The notes beneath the pieces were generated by a model. The model ran no database searches, was not told the origin of the DNA, and was given only the letters and a program-made list of their open reading frames with translations. Shown piece after piece: positions 1-5,999 of a stretch of DNA of 5,999 nucleotides. Source of the DNA: Myxococcales bacterium (GTDB lineage: Bacteria; Myxococcota; Bradymonadia; UBA7976; UBA1532); the NCBI GenBank assembly GCA_020430675.1, contig JAGQJJ010000278.1:1-5999 (forward strand), given 5' to 3'. Made by a program: the position numbers and the translations under genes. Position 1 is the stretch's first letter. Each line of letters opens with the position of its first letter.

Positions 1-139
1 GGACGAAGGCGCGCTGGTGCTCATCCCCGAAGGCGGCGAGCCGCTGCGCTACAGCGCGCGCCGCGACGGCCCGGCGCTGCTGATCGGCGGCGGCGACCTG
101 CCCTTCGAGGTGCGCTTCGGCCCGGCAGACGGCGAGTGA
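1..139 (+). CDS. C-terminal fragment of an unidentified protein (5' end outside window)
   Basis: An open frame enters from the left edge (first full codon at base 2) and ends at the TGA at 137-139, giving 45 C-terminal residues ending in FGPADGE. The residues alternate hydrophobic and Gly-rich turns (VLIPEGGEPLRY, ALLIGGG), which suggests the end of a beta-rich fold. A cupin or pirin-like tail is conceivable, but no diagnostic motif is visible, so no function is assigned. It is treated as a real gene because its stop overlaps the GTG start of the next gene by 4 nt (GTGA, 136-139), an arrangement typical of translationally coupled operon genes, and because its codon use matches the neighbours. 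Confidence 0.6.
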   Translation, partial: DEGALVLIPEGGEPLRYSARRDGPALLIGGGDLPFEVRFGPADGE

Positions 140-1131
140 ACGCGGCGCTCTTCGCCGGGGTCGCGCCGGGGCTGGAGGGCGTGGCCGCCGATGAGCTGCG
201 CGCTTGCGGCTTCACCGAGGTCAACCCGTTGGCCGGCGGCGTGGCGTTTCGCGGCGACCCGCTCGACGCCAACCGGCGGCTCGCCGTGCCGACGCGCATC
301 TTGCAGCGGGTGGCCCGATTTCCGGCGCGCACGTTCGAGCAGCTTGTCGCCGGTGCCAAGGCGGTCGATTGGACGCCGTTTGGGGGCCTGACCCCGCAGG
401 TGACCTGCCACGCCTCGCGCCTGTACCACAGCGGCGCGGTTGCCGAGCGGCTGGCAGGCGTCGTGCCGGCGGGTGAAGGCACGCTCTTCGCGCGGGTGGC
501 CCGCGATCGCTGCACCCTCAGCGTCGACACCAGCGGTGAGCGCCTGCATCGGCGCGGCTGGCGGCTTGAGAACGGCCCGGCGCCGCTGCGCGAGACGCTG
601 GCGGCGGGATTGCTGCGATTGGCCGGCTGGGCGCCGGGCATGGCGTTGCATGACCCGATGTGCGGCTCGGGCACGTTTCTCATCGAGGCCGCCTGCGCCG
701 CCGCGGGCCTCGCGCCCGGACGGTTGCGCGCCTTCGCCTGCGAAGCGTGGTGTGCGCAGCGGTCCGTGGTCTCCGGTTCAGCCGTGCCGACCGCGATCGA
801 CGGCGGGGACCGCGCCGCCGCCGCCATCGACGCCGCCCGCCGCAACGCCGAGCGCGCCGGGGTCGAAGTGGCGTTCACGGTGCGCGACGCGCGCGACGCC
901 GTGCCGACCTGCGAGACCGGCCTGTTCGTCTGCAACCCGCCCTATGGCCGCCGCGCCCGCGGCCCGGGGGCCTATGCGGCGCTCGGCGCGCTGCTCGCCG
1001 GACCCTTCGCCGGCTGGTCAGCGGCCATCCTCTGCCCGGACGAGGATGCTGTCACCGCGCTCGGGCGTGCGCCTCGCGTCCGACACCGCGTGCGCAACGG
1101 CGGCCTGCCGCTCGAATGGGTGGTCTGCTGA
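136..1131 (+). CDS. THUMP-domain class I SAM-dependent RNA methyltransferase (RlmL N-terminal/YcbY-like)
   Basis: Predicted 331-residue RNA guanine-N2-type methyltransferase using S-adenosylmethionine, cytoplasmic, probably acting on 23S rRNA like the RlmL half of RlmKL. Residues about 1-150 match the N-terminal and THUMP region, including the family-typical SRLYHSGAVAERL (94-106). HRRGWRLENGPAPLRETLAAG (about 138-158) leads into the Rossmann-fold domain. The SAM-binding motif I is DPMCGSGTFLIEAA (173-186), followed by APGRLRAFACEAW. The catalytic motif IV is NPPYGRR (267-273). It is shorter than the RlmL half of E. coli RlmKL and has no RlmK part. The GTG start at 136 is chosen because it overlaps the upstream stop (GTGA) and gives a full-length family N-terminus. 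No in-frame ATG lies nearby. The family is well supported, but the exact target nucleotide is inferred. Confidence 0.88.
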   Translation: MNAALFAGVAPGLEGVAADELRACGFTEVNPLAGGVAFRGDPLDANRRLAVPTRILQRVARFPARTFEQLVAGAKAVDWTPFGGLTPQVTCHASRLYHSGAVAERLAGVVPAGEGTLFARVARDRCTLSVDTSGERLHRRGWRLENGPAPLRETLAAGLLRLAGWAPGMALHDPMCGSGTFLIEAACAAAGLAPGRLRAFACEAWCAQRSVVSGSAVPTAIDGGDRAAAAIDAARRNAERAGVEVAFTVRDARDAVPTCETGLFVCNPPYGRRARGPGAYAALGALLAGPFAGWSAAILCPDEDAVTALGRAPRVRHRVRNGGLPLEWVVC

Positions 1132-1149
1132 CATTCGGTGGACGGATTC

Positions 1150-1168
1150 TGGCCCGAGATCGGGGCCA
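1150..1168 (+). other. Hairpin 19 bases after the methyltransferase stop
   Basis: TGGCCC (1150-1155) pairs with GGGCCA (1163-1168) around a 7-base loop. It sits just downstream of the methyltransferase stop codon at 1129-1131. There is no T-run after it, so it is not a classical intrinsic terminator. It may protect the mRNA 3' end or belong to the larger structured region. Confidence 0.35.
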
Positions 1169-1194
1169 AGATGGTCAATTGCCGCCATCGCGCG

Positions 1195-1214
1195 AAAAAA
1201 ATCGCATCGATGCG
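1195..1214 (-). terminator. Palindrome plus T7 tract, terminator-like on the minus strand
   Basis: CGCATCGATGCG (1203-1214) is a perfect 12-bp palindrome. Read on the minus strand it is followed within two bases by seven T residues (A-run 1195-1201 on plus). Next to it is GACAC/GTGTC (1216-1220 with 1228-1232). A leftward transcript from the structured interval could end here. The stem is only 4-5 bp, and no protein gene is seen on the minus strand, so the call is tentative. Confidence 0.3.
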
Positions 1215-1258
1215 GGACACATCGTGCGTGTCGTTCCCTAGTCATAAGGCCAACGGAA

Positions 1259-1309
1259 GGATGGGATGTGCTTCCACGGTCTGCGCCCGATTGGGCGAGC
1301 ATCCCATCC
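1259..1309. repeat. Nested inverted repeat, 10-bp outer stem
   Basis: GGATGGGATG (1259-1268) is perfectly complementary to CATCCCATCC (1300-1309). Inside the 31-base loop is a second perfect stem, CGCCC (1284-1288) with GGGCG (1293-1297), around GATT. The nested arrangement resembles a multi-helix RNA rather than a protein operator. Confidence 0.6.
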
Positions 1310-1313
1310 GGCA

Positions 1314-1352
1314 GAGAACCCCCCATCGGTCGCCCACGGGCGGCCGGTTCTC
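1314..1352. repeat. Nested inverted repeat, 7-bp outer stem
   Basis: GAGAACC (1314-1320) pairs perfectly with GGTTCTC (1346-1352). The loop contains CGCC (1331-1334) with GGCG (1339-1342). It repeats the architecture of the element at 1259-1309 immediately upstream: an outer stem enclosing a CGCC/GGCG hairpin. Confidence 0.5.
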
Positions 1353-1377
1353 CACCGCGTCGGTCTGACCGGCGCGG

Positions 1378-1449
1378 GGGCGCAGTGCGCGGGCCCCTCG
1401 TCCTCGGGGCCACACGGCGCGCACTGCGCCCTCCTTCTTTCTTCTTCTG
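1378..1449 (+). terminator. 14-bp perfect stem followed by pyrimidine tract; strong terminator-like hairpin
   Basis: GGGCGCAGTGCGCG (1378-1391) is perfectly complementary to CGCGCACTGCGCCC (1418-1431). GGCCCC (1392-1397) and GGGGCC (1406-1411) extend the helix after an internal bulge (1412-1417), leaving an 8-base apical loop. A pyrimidine-only run continues to about 1448, mixed C and T rather than pure T. This is the strongest secondary structure in the window. It could terminate rightward transcription from the methyltransferase operon, although it lies about 250 bases past that gene's stop. It could equally be the main helix of a structured RNA. Confidence 0.45.
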
Positions 1450-1468
1450 CCACGGTTTTCTTCCGTGG
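1450..1468 (+). other. Hairpin with T-rich loop after the pyrimidine tract
   Basis: CCACGG (1450-1455) pairs perfectly with CCGTGG (1463-1468) around the loop TTTTCTT. It follows directly on the long hairpin and pyrimidine tract at 1378-1449 and appears to be part of the same tandem hairpin series. Confidence 0.4.
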
Positions 1469-1493
1469 GCAATGAAATCGAACGTGCGTGTCG

Positions 1494-1510
1494 GCATGCC
1501 CTCCTGACAT
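1494..1510. repeat. 17-bp direct repeat, copy 1
   Basis: The sequence GCATGCCCTCCTGACAT recurs exactly at 1573-1589, 79 bp downstream. Its 3' part forms the small hairpin CCTGA (1503-1507) with TCAGG (1512-1516), followed at once by GCGC (1518-1521) with GCGC (1526-1529). A shorter third relative, TCGGCATGCCC, lies at 1602-1612. On the minus strand the repeat contains AGGAGG two bases before an ATG, too close for normal initiation. Confidence 0.75.
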
Positions 1511-1546
1511 TTCAGGTGCGCAAATGCGCGTGGTGGTCGGCCGCCC

Positions 1547-1571
1547 GAAGGTCGGTCCGAGTCCAACCTTC
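1547..1571. other. Hairpin between the two 17-bp repeat copies
   Basis: GAAGGT (1547-1552) pairs perfectly with ACCTTC (1566-1571). One mismatch then a further GG/CC pair (1554-1555 with 1563-1564) leaves a seven-base loop. It ends one base before the second copy of the 17-bp direct repeat. Confidence 0.4.
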
Positions 1572-1572
1572 C

Positions 1573-1589
1573 GCATGCCCTCCTGACAT
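1573..1589. repeat. 17-bp direct repeat, copy 2
   Basis: Exact second copy of the 17-mer at 1494-1510. Here the flanking bases also allow GCATG (1573-1577) to pair with CATGC (1587-1591). Only two full copies exist in the window, so this is not a CRISPR-type array. Confidence 0.75.
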
Positions 1590-1636
1590 GCCCGCTGCCT
1601 TTCGGCATGCCCGGGCCCGTCCGCCGCCGCTGGCGG

Positions 1637-1665
1637 TTGCAACGACCCCGACCCCCCGCTACCGT
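1637..1665 (+). promoter_or_regulatory. Possible promoter immediately upstream of the dihydrouridine synthase gene
   Basis: TTGCAA (1637-1642; 4 of 6 to the -35 consensus) is 17 bases from TACCGT (1660-1665; 3 of 6 to the -10 consensus). If used, transcription would start near 1672, essentially at the ATG at 1674, giving a leaderless message. This fits the absence of any Shine-Dalgarno-like purine stretch in the pyrimidine-rich sequence before that ATG. The -10 match is weak. Confidence 0.22.
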
Positions 1666-1673
1666 CTGCGCCG

Positions 1674-2768
1674 ATGAGCCCGTCCCCCCCTGCTGCCGAG
1701 TCCTTCTTCGACGTCGGCCCCATCCGCGTCTCGCCGGCCACCGCGCTGGCGCCGATGGAGGGCATCACCGATCGCGCCTTCCGCCGCCTCATCCGGACGC
1801 TTGGCGGCTGCGGCCTCACCGTCACCGAGTTCATCAGCAGCGATCAGATCAGCCGCCATAACCGCCACGCCTGGCGCATGGCCGAGCTGGATCCCGACGA
1901 GCACCCGGTCAGCATTCAGATCTTCGGCCGCGACCCGCAGGCCATGGCCACCGCCGCCGCTCATTGCGAGTCGTTCGGCGCCGACCTGGTCGACCTCAAC
2001 CTCGGCTGCCCCAGCAAGCGCGTCACGTCGGGGTGCAGCGGCTCGGCGCTGATGCGCGAGCCGGCGCTGGCCCGGGACATCTTCGCCGCCGTGCGCCAGG
2101 CCATCGAAGTGCCGATGACCGTCAAGATGCGCCTCGGCTGGGACGACGATGCCCGCAACGCGCCTGAGATCGCGCGCATCGCCGAAGGTGAAGGCGCGGC
2201 GATGCTGGTCGTGCACGGCCGCACGCGCATGCAGCTTTATCGGGGCGCCGCTGATTGGCACGCCGTGCGCGCGGTGGTCGACGCGGTGCGCATCCCGGTG
2301 CTGGTCAACGGCGACGTCCTGACGCCCGAAGACGCCGTGCAGGCCTTGGCCGCCTCGGGCGCGGCGGCGGTGATGATCGGCCGCGGCGCGTTGCGCGACC
2401 CGTGGATTCTGCGCCGCGTTGCCGAGCGTCTCGCCGGCCGCGCGCCTTACGAGCCGCCGTTGGCCGACCGCGAAGCCCACCTGTTGCGCTACTTCTCGCT
2501 GATCGAGGCCGACTCGGCCCATGAGCGGGCTGCGGTCGGGCGCATGAAGAAGGTCACCGGTTATTTCACCCGCGGCCTGCCCGACGGCGAAGCGCTGCGC
2601 CAGCAGATCTTCCACAGCCACGAGATCGCGCCCATCTGCGACGCGGTGCGCGCCTGGTTCTCCCGGCTCGCCGAGGCACAGATCGTCGGCGTTTTCGCCC
2701 GCGTGCACGCCGACGGCGAGACGATCTACTCCGACGGCGACGCGCGCACGCTCCAGAGGTCGCGTTGA
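1674..2768 (+). CDS. dus: tRNA-dihydrouridine synthase (Dus family, DusB/NifR3-like)
   Basis: 364-residue flavin enzyme that reduces uridine to dihydrouridine in tRNA using FMN and NAD(P)H, in the cytoplasm. The N-terminal TIM-barrel carries the FMN-binding opening LAPMEGITDRAFR (25-37), TEFISSD (51-57), and the hallmark LNLGCPSKRV (109-117) with probable catalytic Cys112. GSALM (123-127) and KMRLGW (151-156) follow. HGRTRMQLYRGAADW (181-195), NGDV (212-215) and MIGRGALRDPWIL (234-246) are typical of FMN phosphate binding. The C-terminal helical domain (about 255-335) binds tRNA in the family. The motif set is closer to DusB/NifR3 than to DusA, but the protein is divergent, so the exact subfamily and target uridine are left open. 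The ATG at 1674 is the only upstream start in frame and lacks a visible ribosome-binding site. The stop overlaps the next gene's TTG start (TTGA). Confidence 0.92.
   Translation: MSPSPPAAESFFDVGPIRVSPATALAPMEGITDRAFRRLIRTLGGCGLTVTEFISSDQISRHNRHAWRMAELDPDEHPVSIQIFGRDPQAMATAAAHCESFGADLVDLNLGCPSKRVTSGCSGSALMREPALARDIFAAVRQAIEVPMTVKMRLGWDDDARNAPEIARIAEGEGAAMLVVHGRTRMQLYRGAADWHAVRAVVDAVRIPVLVNGDVLTPEDAVQALAASGAAAVMIGRGALRDPWILRRVAERLAGRAPYEPPLADREAHLLRYFSLIEADSAHERAAVGRMKKVTGYFTRGLPDGEALRQQIFHSHEIAPICDAVRAWFSRLAEAQIVGVFARVHADGETIYSDGDARTLQRSR
2755..2767 (+). promoter_or_regulatory. Ribosome-binding site deciding a TTG start
   Basis: AGAGG (2755-2759) is placed 5 bases before the TTG at 2765, and the stop of the upstream gene overlaps that TTG. 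This supports the unusual start codon and translational coupling of the GAF gene to the dihydrouridine synthase gene. Confidence 0.55.
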
Positions 2769-3178
2769 ACGACGTCCAGGCCTGGCTCGAAGCCCAGCTC
2801 GCCGCCGCGGGCGCGGTCGCCGGCACGGTGCATCGCCGCGCGCCGGACGCCTTGTACCTGACGGCCGCGGTGGCGATTCCGGCGCCGGTGCGCGCGGTGG
2901 TGGCGCGCATCCCCGAGGGCAAAGGCATGGCGGGCCTGGCATGGCAGCGGCGCGAACCGGTGATCGCGTGCAACCTGCAGACCGACAACACCGGCGATGT
3001 GCGGCCGGGCGCCCGCGCGGTCGAGGCGCGCGCCGCGGTGGCCATCCCGGTGCTCACGCCAGCCGGTGTCGTGCGCGCCGTGGTCGGCTTTGCGTTTGCC
3101 GACGAGCGCGCGATCGAAGCCCCTGAGCTGGCCGCGCTGGCCGCGCGTGCCGCGACCTTGCCGGTCGAGACCGAATAA
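2765..3178 (+). CDS. Small single-domain GAF protein
   Basis: 137-residue protein consisting almost wholly of one GAF-like domain (about residues 29-131). Seen: a beta strand (YLTAAVAIP), then [26 protein letters not shown] (50-74), the characteristic GAF 'G-x-G-x-x-G-x-A-W' helix and following strand, then [28 protein letters not shown] (88-115). There is no kinase, cyclase, phosphodiesterase or DNA-binding domain, signal peptide or membrane segment. It has one cysteine, Cys69, unlike the multi-cysteine free-methionine-R-sulfoxide reductases of the GAF family, so that activity is not supported. The TTG start at 2765 overlaps the dihydrouridine synthase stop (TTGA), with AGAGG at 2755-2759 as ribosome-binding site 5 bases upstream. 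It probably senses a small ligand or acts through a partner. Its ligand is unknown. Confidence 0.78.
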   Translation: MNDVQAWLEAQLAAAGAVAGTVHRRAPDALYLTAAVAIPAPVRAVVARIPEGKGMAGLAWQRREPVIACNLQTDNTGDVRPGARAVEARAAVAIPVLTPAGVVRAVVGFAFADERAIEAPELAALAARAATLPVETE

Positions 3179-3204
3179 CCGCATAAACCGGTCGGAATTA
3201 GAAT
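3175..3204 (+). promoter_or_regulatory. Candidate promoter for cysDN in a locally AT-rich patch
   Basis: In a window of very high GC, bases 3174-3204 are markedly AT-rich. TAGAAT (3199-3204) matches the -10 consensus at 5 of 6 positions. No good -35 is found at the right spacing, which would fit a promoter needing an activator such as the LysR-type CysB of other proteobacteria. That link is inference. An imperfect tandem repeat, ATAACCG (3175-3181) and ATAAACCG (3183-3190), lies where an activator could bind. The predicted leader is about 65-70 bases. Confidence 0.4.
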
Positions 3205-3253
3205 CCGGGTTGGCCCCCGGCGCATCGTTGGGGTACCTTCGCGCGACGTCGCG
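3205..3253 (+). other. Leader-region hairpin and 12-bp palindrome upstream of cysD
   Basis: CCGGG (3205-3209) pairs with CCCGG (3216-3220) around a 6-base loop, and CGCGACGTCGCG (3242-3253) is a perfect 12-bp palindrome. Both lie between the candidate -10 element and the cysD ribosome-binding site, so they may be leader structure or a protein-binding site. They could also arise by chance at this GC content. Confidence 0.3.
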
Positions 3254-3278
3254 ACGCCGTCCCCGTCTGGAGGAGCCG

Positions 3279-4139
3279 ATGGATCACCTCGCGCGCCTGG
3301 AAGCGCAGAGCGTCTACATCCTTCGGGAAGCCTACAAGAGCTTCAAGAACCTGTGCATGCTCTGGTCGATCGGCAAGGACTCGACCGTGATGCTGTGGCT
3401 GGCGCGCAAGGCGTTCTTTGGCCACGTGCCGTTCCCGCTGGTGCATATCGACACGAACTACAAGATCCCCGAGATGATCGCCTATCGCGACAAGCTCGCG
3501 CTGGACTGGTCGCTGACGATGGTGGTCGGCCAGAACGAAGAGGCGCTCGCGGCGGGCATGAACCATACCCGCGGCCGCTTGACGTGCTGCACCGCGCTCA
3601 AGACGCAGGCGCTCAAGCAGACGCTTGATGGCACGGGCCCGCGGCGTCGGTTGATGCCCGACGGCCGCTATCACCCCGATCCGAACCGCGAGCCGTACAC
3701 GGGTGTCATCGTCGGCGCCCGCGGCGACGAAGAGGGCAGCCGCTCGAAGGAGCGCTACTTCTCGCCGCGCGGGGTCGACAACGACTGGGATCTGGACGAC
3801 CAGCCGCCCGAGCTGTGGAACCAGTTCAAGACCGACTTCGCGCCGGGCACCCATATCCGCATCCACCCGCTGCTCGACTGGACCGAGATCAACATCTGGG
3901 AGTACATCGAGCGCGAGTCGATTCCGGTGATCGACCTGTATTTCGACCGCGGCGATGGCCGGCGCTACCGCTCGCTCGGCTGTGCGCCTTGCACCGCGTC
4001 GGTGCGCTCGGGGGCCTGCACGCCGCATGAGATCATCGTCGAACTGAAGACGACCAACGTGGCTGAGCGCTCCGGGCGCGCGCAGGATCAGGAAGATCCG
4101 CACGCGATGGAGAAGCTGCGCCGCGATGGCTATATGTGA
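3279..4139 (+). CDS. cysD: Sulfate adenylyltransferase (ATP sulfurylase) subunit 2, CysD; cysteine-rich variant
   Basis: 286-residue catalytic subunit that adenylylates sulfate to adenosine 5'-phosphosulfate (APS), acting with the GTPase subunit CysN encoded 8 nt downstream. It is a PP-loop ATP pyrophosphatase of the PAPS-reductase/CysD superfamily. Seen: [17 protein letters not shown] (3-19), the PP-loop WSIGKDST (29-36), [14 protein letters not shown] (53-66), [14 protein letters not shown] (146-159), QPPELWNQF (175-183), [13 protein letters not shown] (199-211) and the C-terminal RRDGYM that corresponds to the CysD ending KRQGYF. Compared with E. coli CysD (302 residues) it carries Cys103-Cys104 (LTCCTALK) and Cys235-x-x-Cys238 (GCAPCTAS), a pattern like the iron-sulfur ligands of APS reductase. 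The start is ATG 3279, with GGAGGAG at 3269-3275. A longer in-frame extension upstream overlaps the GAF gene and is not used. Identity as CysD is secured by the adjacent cysN. Confidence 0.92.
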   Translation: MDHLARLEAQSVYILREAYKSFKNLCMLWSIGKDSTVMLWLARKAFFGHVPFPLVHIDTNYKIPEMIAYRDKLALDWSLTMVVGQNEEALAAGMNHTRGRLTCCTALKTQALKQTLDGTGPRRRLMPDGRYHPDPNREPYTGVIVGARGDEEGSRSKERYFSPRGVDNDWDLDDQPPELWNQFKTDFAPGTHIRIHPLLDWTEINIWEYIERESIPVIDLYFDRGDGRRYRSLGCAPCTASVRSGACTPHEIIVELKTTNVAERSGRAQDQEDPHAMEKLRRDGYM

Positions 4140-4147
4140 GGCAGACG

Positions 4148-5999
<1,852 letters not shown>

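Larger units (their letters stand above)
1132..1673. other. 542-bp non-coding interval rich in stem-loops
   Basis: No convincing gene lies between the methyltransferase stop and the dihydrouridine synthase start. Open frames here have no recognisable domains, and both strands read as low-quality Arg/Pro-rich peptides. Instead the interval holds a series of compact inverted repeats: 1150-1168, 1203-1214, 1216-1232, 1259-1309, 1314-1352, 1378-1431, 1450-1468, 1503-1516, 1518-1529 and 1547-1571. It also holds a 17-bp direct repeat (1494 and 1573) and an 11-bp direct repeat CGTGCGTGTCG (1223-1233 and 1483-1493). Such density goes beyond a simple terminator plus promoter. A structured RNA on either strand, or a cluster of palindromic repeat elements, are the main possibilities. 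Confidence 0.7.

Noticed and set aside
440..1507. 355-residue plus-strand frame overlapping the methyltransferase and the intergenic region
   Set aside because: It is out of frame with the conserved methyltransferase motifs, and its peptide is Arg/Ala/Pro-rich without domain features.
1494..1613. CRISPR array or integron attC site suggested by the repeated 17-mer and palindromes
   Set aside because: Only two full repeat copies exist and there are no uniform spacers. No integrase core site pattern, cas gene or recombinase is nearby.
1018..1834. Minus-strand open frames across the intergenic region (for example 1018-1608, 1238-1834 and 1242-1472)
   Set aside because: They read through hairpins and repeats, and the 17-bp repeat appears in two of them as a repeated CQEGM. 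Composition is Arg/Pro/Gly-rich. They may be annotated as hypothetical proteins in relatives, but nothing here supports translation.
1659..2942. 427-residue open frame on the minus strand
   Set aside because: It is antisense to the dihydrouridine synthase gene, with low-complexity Arg/Ala/His composition and no recognisable motif.
2765..3178. GAF gene as free-methionine-R-sulfoxide reductase (sulfur-metabolism link)
   Set aside because: Only one cysteine (Cys69) is present, whereas that enzyme uses several conserved cysteines.
2997..3278. Long N-terminal extension of cysD starting at 2997
   Set aside because: It would overlap most of the GAF gene. The family N-terminus (HLARLEAQS) begins right after ATG 3279, which has a strong GGAGGAG site.
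3279..4139. CysH-type APS reductase instead of CysD
   Set aside because: Despite the CC...CxxC pattern, the PP-loop [31 protein letters not shown] and C-terminal RRDGYM motifs are CysD-type, and cysN follows 8 nt downstream.

Overview
GC-rich chromosomal window with dense plus-strand coding, almost certainly from a proteobacterium. The gene set and codon bias would suit a beta- or gammaproteobacterium, but the genus is not determinable from the sequence alone. All supported genes are on the plus strand. Long minus-strand open frames are GC-driven shadows.

Layout. (1) 1-139: tail of an unidentified CDS. Its stop overlaps the GTG start of (2) a THUMP-type class I SAM-dependent RNA methyltransferase of the RlmL/YcbY N-terminal family (136-1131). 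(3) 1132-1673: a 542-bp non-coding interval packed with stem-loops, including a 14-bp perfect stem followed by a pyrimidine tract, two nested hairpins, and a 17-bp direct repeat in two copies. (4) 1674-2768: a tRNA-dihydrouridine synthase, overlapping by 4 nt (TTGA) with (5) a small single-domain GAF protein (2765-3178). (6) A ~100-bp gap with a locally AT-rich promoter-like stretch. (7) cysD (3279-4139) and cysN (4148 to beyond the window end), the two subunits of assimilatory ATP sulfurylase, 8 nt apart.

Function. The left half is RNA modification (23S rRNA-type methylation, tRNA dihydrouridine). The right half is sulfate activation: CysD makes APS from ATP and sulfate, driven by GTP hydrolysis on CysN.

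The most unusual points are in the cysDN pair. CysD belongs to a divergent branch with a CC...CxxC cysteine pattern like the [4Fe-4S] ligand pattern of APS reductases. The CysN GTPase has an EF-Tu-like GHVDHGKS P-loop and continues without a stop into what looks like an APS-kinase (CysC) fold whose Walker A motif has been lost. That is followed by a stretch resembling the LON substrate-binding domain, still open at the window edge. The structured intergenic region is the other candidate for something undescribed, such as a structured RNA or a dispersed palindromic repeat element.
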